Source: Lunularia cruciata (lineage: Eukaryota > Streptophyta > Marchantiopsida > Lunulariales > Lunulariaceae). Taken from it: a stretch of 64,000 bases of DNA. This document shows, in pieces, positions 12,289 through 22,539 of this stretch. The notes under the pieces are model-generated. The model did not search any database. It was not told where the DNA came from and saw only the letters and a list, made by a program, of their open reading frames with translations. Position 1 is the stretch's first letter, and each line of letters starts with the position of its first letter. Location: NCBI GenBank assembly GCA_948567375.1, contig OX419760.1:23064001-23128000 (forward strand). Reading direction: 5' to 3'. The translations under genes were made by a program, and so were the position numbers.

Positions 12289-12650
12289 GGTTGGCCTGGA
12301 CGGGAACCGAGGAGAAATGTTCCGAGAGATGTTTGGCTGAGGACAGAGTGCAATAAGGAGATTTTTGAGTTAGGAAGGTTGGCCTGGACAGGAGCTAGGG
12401 GGAAATGTTGTCGGGAGATGTTTGGTTGAGGACAGAGGGCAATAAGGAGATCTTCGAGTTAGGAAGGTTGGCCTGGACAGGAATTGAGGAGAAATGTATT
12501 GGGAGATGTCTGGATGAGGACAGAGGGCAATAAGGAGATTTTTGAGTTAGGAAGGTTGGCCTGGACAGGAACTAAGGAGAAATGTTTTGGGAGATGTCTG
12601 GCGGAGGACAGAGGGCAGTAAGGAGGATTTTGAGTTAGAGATCTTGTGGC
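12289..12650 (+). repeat. 88-bp minisatellite, four units
   Basis: Units start with 'ggttggcctgga' at 12289, 12377, 12466 and 12554 (spacings 88, 89, 88) and each carries 'gaggagaaatgtt...gggagatgt...ggctgaggacagag...caataaggag'. The plus strand is strongly purine-rich. Long minus-strand open frames here are a consequence of that bias. The last unit decays after 'gttagagatc'. Confidence 0.8.
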
Positions 12651-12824
12651 TGGACAGGAAGGAACTTGGAGAGAAAATGCTCTAAGAGAAGAATTTTGCA
12701 AGTATGCCTTGAGGTGCAGGGCAAGAGAGGATTTTGATAGGTATGGCTTGAGATTGTGAACATCAGAAGGGAAATCTTTGCAGGCAAGTATGGCTTGAGA
12801 TTGTGAAGGCCAGAAAGGAGAATT

Positions 12825-13090
12825 TTTGAATTGCCTTGGGCAGGACAGTGGGAGAGGGAAGAAGGGCTGTGCAGGAATTTTTGAATTGAGATAGGGTGTG
12901 CAAGAGAGGGGAAATTTTTGAAATGCTTTTGTGTAGGATAGTGGGAGAGGAAAACAGAAATGTACATGAATTTTTGAAGTGAGATAGTGTGTGGAGGAGA
13001 AGAGAAATTTAGAAATGCTTTGGGCTGGATAGTGGGAGAGGGAAGCAGGGCTGTGCAGGAATTTTTGAAGTGAGTTGAGGTGGCAATGGA
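12825..13090 (+). repeat. 92-bp imperfect tandem repeats, purine-rich
   Basis: A second array, different from the 88-bp one. 'ggaatttttgaa(t/g)tgag' occurs near 12873, 12968 and 13059 (spacing about 91-95), interleaved with 'tgggcaggacagtgggagagg'. Just before it, at about 12740-12815, 'gtatggcttgagattgtgaa' is also duplicated. No coding function inferred. Confidence 0.65.
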
Positions 13091-14307
13091 AGGGGGAAGG
13101 TGTCCTCATGAAGGGATTGTAGGGTTTTCACAGTACAAGTGCAGGGATATTTTCTTGAGTGTAAAGCCTTATGAGACTTGGCTGAAGGAGTTGAATTTTG
13201 CAGAGGAAGGACTGGACTAGAGTGAAGTTTTGGAGAGTTGGCTTGCTGAGGAGAGAGGAGGATCTTCAAGGGCTTTAAAAGGAGATTTTTGAAGGGTTTT
13301 GCCTTGAGCAGTGAAAGGAACTGGAGTGAAGGTTTGGAGTTGCTCTGCTGAGGAGGTGACAAGAGAGGAAGGAAGTTTCGAGAGAAATCTGCTGGCTGAG
13401 CATGGCAAGAGAGTGAGGAGAGAAATTCCAGAGGTGATGACAATGCAAATTTGCAATGACAAGAAAGGAGAATCACCAAAGAGGATCTGCCGAGCAGCAA
13501 TCTTGGGGAGAGACCTGCAGATAGGAAGCTAAATGCTGTAAGGGATAGGAGTTAGGACCTGGATCTTTCCTATTTTGTATATGCTTGATTAGACAATGTG
13601 CTTGATGAAAAACTATTTGGTCTGAGTTTTGATCATCATGAAGAATTTATGAATTTTGGAAAACTCGGTGCGGTGATTGAAGTGACATTCCTTGTGAATG
13701 AATGTGTATGTAAAAATATAAGCAAACACTGATAAGAAAATAATGAAAACTTTGGCACTCAGTCTGGTACACAAAAGTGAGTCAAGTCTTTGGACAAAAT
13801 CCCGGGGTAGAATCTATTGCATGACCTAGTGGACTAGTCCATGAATCCCACCAAGTCTGTGCTTTGGGCCAAGCCTGACTATCACAACAAAAACCCCACC
13901 CACCTAAGAATGATAGACTAAGAAAAGAGTTTGGAATGACAGATCAGGAATAGTAGCCAGAGAACAAGTAGGAAAATTTAACCTAAAGCCTATGCAAGTA
14001 TGCATTGACAAGGATCAGCACCCGGAATAGCTACAAATGATCTCCCAAGAGAAGCTACTATCATAAATCCAGAGAACAGAACCAGTGCCAAACTATGGAA
14101 GAACTACTGAGTCTATGAAAAACAAGACAGCCTAAGCACATGCAGCCAGGTGCCCGGCGCAATCTTGAGACCTTACAATCCCCATGACAATGGAATCTGG
14201 TTACAATACATTCATGCACGTCAAGAATAGCCAACAAAAACTGGATGCATCTCGGTTGAGGTGGTACCTTGTAAGGCACTCACATGTCTATAATCAATAG
14301 AACTAGC
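13091..14307. other. No recognisable gene
   Basis: The purine-rich plus strand continues to about 13500, then ordinary AT-rich sequence follows. Open frames on the minus strand up to 13500 mirror the purine bias and show no motif. Confidence 0.45.
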
Positions 14308-14374
14308 TCAAAAGATAGAAGATCCCACTTTTCTATCTATTCAAAAGATAGAAGATTCTCACTTTTCTATCTAT
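14308..14374. repeat. 33-bp tandem duplication with hairpin potential
   Basis: Two near-identical units (14308-14340 and 14341-14374) of 'tcaaaagatagaagat' plus 'ccacttttctatctat'. Each unit has complementary arms AGATAGAA and TTCTATCT. It lies about 160 bp outside the A1 3' LTR. Confidence 0.7.
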
Positions 14375-14534
14375 TTCAATACTTTGCATGAATATATGTG
14401 GAGTGCTGCATCTCTAAATCTTGTCTGTAAACATTTGATGCAAAAATATCATGCTTGTCTTTATGCAAAAAATGATATATTATTGTGATTGTTCATTGTT
14501 TGTAGTTGTTGTTCTAAGAGATTCTATTGAGTTT

Positions 14535-15322
14535 TGTGAGCCGGCCTGTCTCTCACTCAGGATGAACCTCTAATGGCTATTATGGTAGAGTACCATGGAC
14601 TAAGAAGGCAAAGAACCCCAACTCCATCATAGTCCTCCAAGGCTAACACTCCAAGACTCAAGACATTGCTCAATGATGAACCTCTAATGGCTATTATGGT
14701 AGAGTACCATGGACTAAGAAGGCAAAGAACCCCAACTCCATCATAGTCTTCCAAGGCTAACACTCCAAGACTCAAGACATTGCTCACTAGAGAACTCAAT
14801 GAGATAAAGATAGCTGGAAATGAAAGGATGATGAGTACCTCTTCACCTCTAATTTATATACTTGTGAAATAATTACATGTCAAAGTTACTATTTACCATA
14901 GTAACTCAAGTAACTAGGCTAAAAGTCAAGTAAAGTCAAAAAGTATAAAGGAATATCCATCCACATGGGCATATTCCACTAAGCATGTGATCTTATCTTG
15001 ACCCAACTGCTAAGTCAAGGATTCCTTCACATGGGTTATCCTTGGACTAGAGAAGAATCCAAAACAAAAATGCTTGCAAGCCAAGAGTTCTCTACGCTTT
15101 CCTCAAAGCCAAACACCTAGGAATAATACCAAGTCAACACACTAGAATCCAAAATAGTGGTGCTCATCTTTTCCATTTCTTCTAAAGTAAGGTCCCCTCT
15201 ATCTTAGCTATGACTAACTTTAGCTAATCATGATTAATGTAGAATCATCTTTTATCTCTATATAAATAATATCTCTCAATTATTTGTAATACTAAGCTAA
15301 ATATCATAATATCACACACATG
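14535..15322 (-). repeat. 3' LTR of element A1
   Basis: Plus view: begins TGTGAGCCGGCCTGTCTCTC and matches the LTRs at 21486-22173, 30443-31108 and 46995-47684. It has two oddities. It contains a 114-bp tandem duplication (14561-14788), and it lacks the terminal 16-17 bp ('caaaaatgggtgttaca' in the others), so U3 joins the internal region directly at 'acacatg|actccacc'. A TATA-like 'tttatatac' (minus strand GTATATAAA) lies near 14857. Confidence 0.85.
14561..14788. repeat. 114-bp tandem duplication inside the A1 3' LTR
   Basis: Copies at 14561-14674 and 14675-14788 ('gatgaacctctaatggctat' to 'gacattgctca') differ at about one base. The other three family LTRs have a single copy, so this arose after or during insertion of A1. 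Since 114 is a multiple of 3, it also creates a spurious 38-residue peptide repeat. Confidence 0.9.
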
Positions 15323-15348
15323 ACTCCACCTTCTTCTTGCCTTGCCTC
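15323..15348 (-). promoter_or_regulatory. Polypurine tract of element A1
   Basis: The minus strand reads GGCAAGAAGAAGGTGGAGT directly upstream of the 3' LTR, the expected place for the plus-strand primer of reverse transcription. Confidence 0.5.
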
Positions 15349-16020
15349 TTGTCATAGCTCTCCTTTTGTTTTCTTTGGGCTTGCTCCACTTGATCCATAG
15401 CAACTGCTCTTGCCTCTTCCAATTCCATGAGTTGATCCTTCCTTGACTTCTTTGCATCACTTTCTTCTGCTTTCTTCAATCTCTTGTGAATTCTTTGGAA
15501 GGTACAAAGATCAAAGTGAATAGGTAAGGTTGACTCAATACCACATCCCAATTGAAATGGAGAATATCTAGTGGAAGTCTTCATGGTCGTCCTATACTCT
15601 CACAAAACTGCATGAATCCTCTTATCCTAATGATGTTTAGCCCCCTCCATTTCTGCATCATTGGCCAACATCATGCACAAGGTCTGATTGGTTCTCTTTG
15701 CCAAGCCATTGGAATTTGGCTTATAGGATGTAGCTACTCTATGTGTGATAGAGAAATGTTGTAGCCTGGCTATAGTGATGCTTCCTATAAACTCTCCTCC
15801 TCTATCTGAAACCAACTCCAAATGGCATCCAAACCTAGTGATAATGCATTCATACAGAAATCTCCCAACTTCATCTTCATTTTTGTCCTCAATGGTCTAG
15901 CCTCAACCCACTTGGTAAGATTATCAGTAGCTACCACAATATACCAATTGTTCCTTGGGGTTCTATTGAGAGGACCTACAAAATCAATTCCCCACTTCTC
16001 AAAAGGTCATAGCAATGGAA
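15324..16020 (-). pseudogene. A1 integrase core and C-terminal part
   Basis: Retroviral-type DDE integrase, which inserts the element cDNA. On the minus strand GIDFVGPL and VVATDNLTKWVEA (first Asp) lie near 15980-15910; after a frameshift, VSDRGGEF (second Asp) follows at about 15800. The third motif reads NGLAKRTNQTL, with Lys where NGLxER would supply the catalytic Glu. The C-terminal part (15584-15324) has TSTRYSPFQLGCG...LPIHFDL, typical of Ty3 integrase, then a charged helix (QVEQAQRKQKESYDKR). At least one frameshift plus the Glu-to-Lys change make it inactive. Confidence 0.85.
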
Positions 16021-16025
16021 TTGAT

Positions 16026-16805
16026 CTAAAGTGGTGGAGTGGAAGTAGACTTTCTAGCAAAAGCTTGACAAACATGACAAGTTTTGCAATAATCAAGATA
16101 ATCCTTGAAAATCCCTCTCCAATGGTAACTTGCGTCTAGAATCTTGAAAGTAGTCACCTTTCTTGCAAAGTGTCCTCCATGAAACTCCTTTATGAGTAAA
16201 ATAGACTCTTCCTTACCCACAGCTCTTTGAAGTAGACCATCTGCTCCTTGGTGAAAAAGAATATTCTCCACCATTGTGTAAGGTCTAGATCTTGCTGCAA
16301 GGGCCTTCCTCTCCCTAACAAGTATCCCTTCTAGATAGTTACCTCTTGTCACAATCTCCTTGTACTCCATTGGAACCTCTTGAGTGATTGAGATTGTTAT
16401 GAGCTCCTCATTTGAGAAGGAATCATCCAATGGCTCATCTCCATCATGATCATAGATCATGGATAAATAATCAACATTTGCATGTTTCTTTCTTGGCCTA
16501 TCTTCAATGGTGTAGTCATACTCAGACAAGAGTATCATCCACCTTGCTAACTTCCCTTCCACATTAGGCTTGTTGAAAATGTACTTCAAAGCCTTGTGAT
16601 CTGTGACAATGGTGGCTTGCCCTCCAATCAAGTAGTGTCTAAACTTCTTGAGACCAAATATCACTACCAACCCTCCTCTCTTCATGACAGAGTAGTTCTT
16701 TTTTGTTGAAACCATCTGCCTACTAGCATAAGCTATTGGATAATCATGCACATCTTGGTCTAATTGACTAAGAGTGCATCCTATAGCTACATTAGAAGTA
16801 TCCAT
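16026..16805 (-). pseudogene. A1 RNase H and integrase zinc-binding domain
   Basis: A 259-codon open stretch. The first half is Ty3 RNase H: MDTSNVAIGCTLSQLD (catalytic Asp), PIAYASRQM, an ELxA-like helix altered to RGGLVVIFGLKKFRHYL, then TDHKALKYIF. The second half, from about residue 200, is the HHCC zinc-binding domain of integrase: EFHGGHFARKVTTFKI ... YCKTCHVCQAF. The usual Glu of 'NYSxxEKE' reads YSVMKRGG, so the RNase H is probably dead. It is the longest intact open stretch of A1 and continues the RT upstream. Confidence 0.85.
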
Positions 16806-16865
16806 GTAGAGGATGAAAGGCTTACTCCAATCAGGTTCAGCAAGAATTGGAGCTACAACAAGGGA

Positions 16866-17786
16866 TTACTTGAGCTCCTCAAAAGCTTTGAGAGCCTCCT
16901 TGTCCTCCAAAATCACCATGTAATCTACACCCTTCTTCATGTAGATGGTCAATGTATAAGCCTTGTTGAAAAATGAGAAGCTGAACCTCCTATAATACCC
17001 AACCACCCCCAAGAATTGGCATAACTTTGTCAAGCTTGAAAGGAATGAAAGGTCTGAGATTTTCCTCACTTTATCACTATCAACTACTATTCTATCCTTG
17101 GAGATGATGTGCCCCAAAATAAGACCTTTTCACATCCAAAAATGCACTTCTTAGGGTTGAGTAATGCATTTTCCTCATCCAAGTGTTGCAAGACCTTGAT
17201 TAGGTGCTCAAAATGCTCCTCCTTGCTCCCATAGACACAAAAGTCATCAATGAAGTCTCTCACAAATTTTCCAATGAAAGGTTCAAATACCTTTTTCATG
17301 AACCATTGGAATGTGGTTGGAGCATTGCAAAGCCCAAAAGGCATGACCTTGAAAGCATAAGTTCCCCAAGGTGTGATGAGTGAGTTGTTGATGCTTTGGT
17401 GCAGTCTTGATTTGGTTGTATCCACTATAACCATCTCCAAAATTGTACCTCTCATGACCTACAACCTCTTCCAAGATCTTATCAATGAATGGCAAAGAGT
17501 AGTAGTCCTTCTTGGTAACAAAATTGAGCTTCTTGTAATCCACACATACTTGGAGCTTGCCATTCTTTTTCTTCACAATGACAATTAGAGACACCCATTC
17601 TAAATTCTCCATCTCAAAGATAAATCCAGCCTCCTTGAGCTTATCAATCTCCTCTTCCACAACCAAGGATATTGGTGGGCTAATGCGACGTTGCTTTTGG
17701 CGGATTGGTCTTGCATGTGACTCCACCTCTATCTTGTGCTCCTCCAAAGTGACTTCCTTCAAATCCTTGTAACTAAAAGCAAACAC
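16866..17786 (-). pseudogene. A1 reverse transcriptase
   Basis: Copies element RNA into DNA. Motifs in order on the minus strand: VVEEEIDKLKEAGFIFE, VKKKNGKLQVCVDYKKLN, YYSLPFIDKILE, FGDGYSGYNQI, then after a frameshift FKVMPFGLCNAPTTFQ, the catalytic box FIDDFCVYG (17250-17220 region) and, after another shift, QFLGVVGYYRRF of the thumb/connection. At least two frameshifts (near 17400 and 17100) break it. FIDD in place of the common YxDD is shared with A2 and is probably ancestral. The A2 copy is at 36311-37300. Confidence 0.9.
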
Positions 17787-18358
17787 ATGGATGAACTTGC
17801 TGAAAATATCCTCAAATCTTACCTACTCCTCCTTGGTAACATTTGGGCCATATTTGAGGGTAGATAACCTCCTCTCTATCTCCTCAAGTGTCAATGGTGA
17901 TTTATCTGGGTCCTTCAAAACCTCAAGCTTAGGTGAAAAATCCATAGCACACAAGGGCTACACATCCTCATCAAATTCAAATTCATCCTCCTCCATGGAA
18001 GTCTCCTCCTCCATGCTTGTGTCCATACTTGAAGCTCCTTCTTCAAAATTTGATTCCCAATAGTCAAAAGATGGTGTATTTGAACATGAAGTATTGGTGT
18101 TGTTAGTCATAGGAACTATGACTCTATGGTTTGATGGACCAATCCTCAAGTACCCTTTGTGCCATCAATCAGTTGTGCATGCTGCTCTCAACCATAGCCT
18201 CCCAAGAAGTAAGTCATAGCTTGAATCCTTCAAGACTTGGAAAGTCATGAGATTTTAAATTCCCATAATTGAAAATAGCACCTTATCCATCACCCCTATT
18301 GGTCAAACTTGTTGCTTTTTTGCCATGCTCACCACAAATGTTGAAGGTCTTGAGGGTA

Positions 18359-18964
18359 TCATACCAAACTCTTCATCAACCTTTCTGACATGGCAGTCAT
18401 TACTGATCCTCCATCAACCAATGCATCCTTGATGTTGTGACCATTCACTCTCACATCAATCTTAGAGGCATATTCACAAGCCTCCAATGGTGCTGGTTTG
18501 GCATCCACCACTCCCATTGATACTAGAACTTTTACGTTCTTCTTCCTCTTGCTCCTTGTAGAACTCAAGCCACCTCTTAGCTCCTTTCTCAAAGTAGGAT
18601 TCAAAGCAATCAATTGGCCCACTATAACGTTAGCCTTGTGACTACCAACATCATCCAAGACATTGTAATTCCATTGTTGCTTTGAGATCAAGAAGTTCTC
18701 CATCCTCAACTCTATCCTTGGAGTCTTTGTTGTTGATGGTGTTGAAGTGCTTGTGCAAGTGCTCCTAGTAAGCATAGGAGTATCTTGGCTAGGAGTGAAT
18801 CCTTGAAAAGAGTGCACATTCTCTACAAAACAAGCTCTCTTTTTCTCTTGTGCCAAAAGATCCAAATGAAGATCTTTAGAGTTTGAGCACTCTTCCTTCT
18901 CATATTTGCTCTCAACCACATCTATGGATTCTATCCCCGTACCTTTGTTTGGATTAGGAGCCAC
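18359..18964 (-). pseudogene. A1 aspartic protease region
   Basis: Retropepsin that would mature gag-pol. A 201-codon open stretch: a long Ser/Thr-rich linker (STCTSTSTPSTTKTP), then NIKDALVDGGSVMTAMSE near the C-terminus, matching the LVDxGSSVN active-site pattern seen in A2 (ALVDEGSSVNAMSE). It lacks one Ser and ends in a stop soon after, losing the flap and the second half. The RT reading frame resumes after further lesions at about 18300-17790. Confidence 0.75.
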
Positions 18965-19919
18965 TTGGGTTTCACTTCCTCCCTTTTTCTCTCTATTGGC
19001 TTCCTCATAACTCCTTCCTCCATGGTAAGTGGAATTTGGGGAATTCCTTTGGATATGGCCTCTTTCTCCACAACCAAAACAATTTCTATCATTGAAATTG
19101 CTGGTGGTTGGCCTCCACTATATGGATAGTTTCCATAACTCCAAGGCCCTCTCCCTACATTCTGATCTACCTCTCTCTTCTCCCATAGTTGCACCATATT
19201 GATCTTGAGATCTACAAGTTGTTCTATGATGGTTTGAAGTGGATCCTTTGGTAGGAGTGCAAGAATTGGAGCAACTAATACTTGTGGTGCAACCCTTGTT
19301 ACCAAAGTATCAAAAGTTTCACCATACTTGTAACCTTGAGGAGGATGCACAACCTCCTTTGACACCAAATCACTCTCATCCCTTTCCAAACTCTCCTCCA
19401 TATGAATTGTGATCTTGATAGCTTCAACCTTGAAAGAAGGTTTCTCATATCTCACCTTGCTTCTAATTTGTGATCTCAACCCTCCCACAAAATTCTTGGT
19501 GAGCATGGCCCCTATGCCAATCATAGTAATCTTCACATCATCCTCACCTTTCCTCAACACTATGCAAAATCTGGACTCTAATTTTTCCATTCTTTCCACA
19601 TAGACTTTCACTTTCTCTCCATCTCCTTGCTTGAGAAAGGTAACCTCACTCATCAATCTCTCATAACTCTCATCTCAAAGAAAGTTCTCAATGAGTGTTG
19701 AAGTCAAACTCCCCCAAGCTCTTCTTGCCCATCTCTCCTCTCTCTCTTTTGGTATTCTGACTCATACCATGTAAGTGCTACATCCTCAAAGAAATATAGT
19801 AATAACAAGGCCCACTCATTCCTCCTCTCATTGTTTCCTATGAAAGCTCTCTTGAAGTCTCTCACAAAGGCCTCCATATCTTCTCCATCCTTGCTAAAGA
19901 AAACCGGAAGTTTTCCCAT
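18931..19919 (-). pseudogene. A1 gag (capsid and nucleocapsid)
   Basis: The start is ATG at 19919 (MGKLPVFFSKDGEDMEAFVR), conserved in A2 at 32669 (MVKLPIFFGKDGEDVEAFVR). Capsid-like motifs follow: EDVALTWYESEYQKRERRD, then after a frameshift near 19700 EVTFLKQGDGEKVKVY and AMLTKNFVGGLRSQIRSKVR. A zinc knuckle (NCFGCGERGHIQ) lies near 19090 in the frame that continues into the protease. Frameshifts make it non-functional. Gag packages element RNA into virus-like particles in the cytoplasm. Confidence 0.85.
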
Positions 19920-20151
19920 CTTAACCCCTCACTATCTTTCTTTCTCTCAATTTTTCTTTTTCTCTTTTCTTTTCTCTCACTCTATAACTAATAGAGTATG
20001 TACATGACTAACACTATTTGAGAGTAATCCACCATAGGGAACAAAAAAGGTTTAGTTTACTCCAAGATTTCTATAGCAATATCAAATCCTAGAGTGCATA
20101 TTAATTGAACCCTCATGCATAATTTATCCATAAGTTGAAAGATTATCTCCA

Positions 20152-20628
20152 TCACTTAACTTGAGAACTAGCTGATGAAGGTGGTAGTATTTCTATAGTT
20201 GTACTAAGACTCTCTCCAAGATCCTTTACCAAAGTCTCCAAAAATGTTTTTACTCCACTATACTCAGGTCCTTTTGGAAGTCCTTCAACTCCACAAACCT
20301 CACACAACTCCTTGGTCTTAGATCTTCTCCCTCCCAATCTTGGTGAAGAAGGTCCAACATGCAAACCCAAGTCAAGTAATCTTCTCCTTTCCCTCAATCT
20401 CTTGCTCTCAAAGGTCAATGGACATGAACATGCCTTATGTCTCTTCTCTCCACATAGAAAGCACTTAGACTCACTCTTTTCTCCAAGTGGTGTAGGTTTT
20501 TGGATCCTCTCAACACTCTCTTCAAATTCTATTCTAAACTCTCTTTTCCTCAAATCCACCCTTACAATCACCTCAAACCCTTGGGGAACCTTGCATAGTC
20601 TCAACTTTTACTCTTGATGACCTTCCAT
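20152..20628 (-). CDS. Extra zinc-knuckle ORF upstream of gag (ORF0, A1)
   Basis: An uninterrupted run of about 150 codons lies between the leader and gag, on the coding strand. It holds KCFLCGEKRHKACSCP, a CX2CX4HX4C zinc knuckle of the retroviral nucleocapsid type, near residue 50, then a basic stretch (SKRLRERRRLLD, GGRRSKTKELCEVCG) and a Ser-rich end. Position and knuckle suggest RNA binding (inference). It has no internal ATG. The only in-frame ATG (20628-20626) gives MEGHQE followed by TAA (20610-20608), and the frame then continues open. A2 has exactly the same arrangement at 31969, so the stop predates their divergence. Not a standard part of Ty3 elements that I recognise. Confidence 0.65.
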
Positions 20629-21462
20629 GTTCCCAAGATGAATCTAAACACTCAAACATTCATAGTTTGTTGCTCTCAAACTCCTCATGCATGAGATCTC
20701 CACTCTGCGAAATTTGCCCCTCCTCACAATGTCACTCAAATCTCTTAATTGGTATGTTGGAGTCCTTTGAAAGTTTGTACACTTGATCAAAATTCTAGTG
20801 CATCACTTCATGCAAAATTTCAGGTCTTTTCATCCAGCCACTTGGCCTAGACATCTTTCTATTCAACACACATATTTCAGATTTATTCTGAAAACTAACC
20901 CCCTCAGTTTAAAAACTCATTACTCCATGCGCAAAAATGATCTCACTCTAAATTTTGTGCCAAAAGGTATGATAAAATGCATTGAATTTTCTTCAAAAGT
21001 TTTGAGAAAATCCAATGAGAATTGAAGAAATAGTAGACTCTATACAATTTTCTAGAGAGCATGCAGTTGCGAGAACAATTTACCCTATCAACTTTCAAAA
21101 AATTTAGCTCAGTTTGCATAGTAGTTATCAAAATAATTTCAAGTGTGCTAAATAAAGGATAACCTAAGCTATCATGTGTAGAAATTTCAAGTCTAGATCT
21201 TAAACTTGAGATTTTGCCCAAAATCAACGTAATCTCCAAAATCTGCAATCCACCTCACATAATCTCTCCAAATCCTCTCATGTGTACAAGATGTACAAAT
21301 CACCTCAAAGACATCCTAATGAACTATAGGGTATACAAATGTGTCTTGTTTCTCTAACATAAGTTTAGCTCTCTCCTCTAATATTCTCTCCAAGTGAGCT
21401 CTCATAGTCTCCTTCTGCCTAATGTAGAATTGAACGCGGAACATTATCTTGTCTTCTAGAGA
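20629..21462 (-). other. A1 5' leader (untranslated)
   Basis: Sequence between the PBS and ORF0, collinear with A2 31132-31968 (shared landmarks on the coding strand: 'ggaggctatgagagctcact', 'ttgtacacatgagaggattt'). About 0.8 kb, long for a leader. Only short open frames; no motif seen. Confidence 0.6.
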
Positions 21463-21485
21463 GATCCCAACAATAGAATCAAAAA
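21463..21485 (-). promoter_or_regulatory. Primer-binding site, degenerate tRNA-Asp type (A1)
   Basis: The minus strand reads TTGATTCTATTGTTGGGATC right after the LTR. Compared with the A2 site (TTGCTTCCATTGTCGGGGAC) and the plant tRNA-Asp consensus it is recognisable but mutated. Confidence 0.5.
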
Positions 21486-22173
21486 TGTAAGATGTCCTAT
21501 CTCTCACTTAGGATGAACCTCTAATGGCTATTATGGTAGCGCACCATGGACTAAGAAGGCAAGGAACCCCAACTCCATCATACTCCTCCAAGACTAACAC
21601 TCCAAGACTCAAGATATTACTCACTAGAGAATTCAATGAGAGAGAGATAGTTGCAAATGAAAGGATGATGAGTATCTCCTCACCCCTAGTTTAAATTCTT
21701 ATGAAATAGTTACGTACCAAAGTTACTATTTACCATAGTAACTCAAGTAACTAGACTAAAAGTCAAGTAAAGTATAAAGTATAAAGGAATATTCATCCAC
21801 ATGGGCATATTCCACTAAGCATATGATCTTATCTTGACTCCACTACTAAATCAAGTATTCTTTCACATAAGCTATCCTTGGACTAGAGAAGAATCCAAAA
21901 AAAATGCTTGCGAGCCCAAGAGTTCTCAACTCTTTCCTCAAAGCCAAACACCTAGGACTAATACCAAGTCCACACTCTAGAATCCAAAATAGTGGTGCGC
22001 ATCTTCCCACTTCCTCTAAAGTAAGGTCCCCTCTATCTTAGCTATGACTAACTTTAGCTAATCATGACTAATGTAGAACTATCCTTTATCTCTATAGAAA
22101 TAATATCTCTCAAGTATTTATAATACCAAGCTAAATATCATAATACCATAAACATGCACAAATGGGTGTTACA
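21486..22173 (-). repeat. 5' LTR of element A1
   Basis: Plus view: TGTAAGATGTCCTATCTCTC to GGGTGTTACA; on the coding strand it starts TGTAACACCC, as in A2. It carries a single copy of the 114-bp block that is doubled in the 3' LTR. The TATA region is mutated (GAATTTAAAC instead of GTATATAAAC). Confidence 0.85.
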
Positions 22174-22539
22174 GTTCACAATGTTACAGATCAATTGGGA
22201 GCAAAGGTGTATCCAGGTTACACCACTACTGAGCACGGTGTTCTTGACAGACATGCAATTCATGAAAGAATGTCAACTTGCTTGACTCCATATGCAAATG
22301 CCTCGGTGTACTAGAATAAGGCACTACCACAATGTCAATCGCTTATGCCTGCATCATTTATGTTCAAGTGCATTTGGCATTGATGTTGTTTGGGGCTGAT
22401 CTAGATCATGCAATTAAAAATCTCCACTATTGATGGAGTTTCATCTATTCATTTGTGCATACATTGGTATTCTATTGTGATCCATTCTATCATTGTCTAT
22501 GCATCAATGTGGCCATAACCATTGGCAAGGAGGCTGTTG

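Larger units (their letters stand above)
14535..22173 (-). mobile_element. Ty3/gypsy element A1, complete but decayed
   Basis: A full structural set is present on the minus strand: 5' LTR (22173-21486), tRNA-Asp-like PBS, leader with extra ORF0, gag, protease, RT, RNase H, integrase, purine tract, 3' LTR (15322-14535). Domain order PR-RT-RNH-IN defines Ty3/gypsy. RT motifs such as FIDDFCVYG, LPFIDKILE and DGYSGYNQI, with the tRNA-Asp-like PBS, suggest the Tat/Athila (OTA) branch; that is inference. All genes have frameshifts or stops. Flanking 5-mers (agttt, gttca) do not match, so no target duplication is proven. A second copy, A2, lies at 30443-37300. Confidence 0.85.

Noticed and set aside
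12459-13109. 216-codon minus-strand open frame rich in Ser, Pro and Leu
   Set aside because: It covers two purine-rich tandem arrays; the long open frame and the repeated peptide are by-products of base bias and repeat period. No motif and no promoter or splice context.
14557-14799. 80-codon frame with a perfect 38-residue repeat
   Set aside because: It is the 114-bp duplication inside a non-coding LTR.
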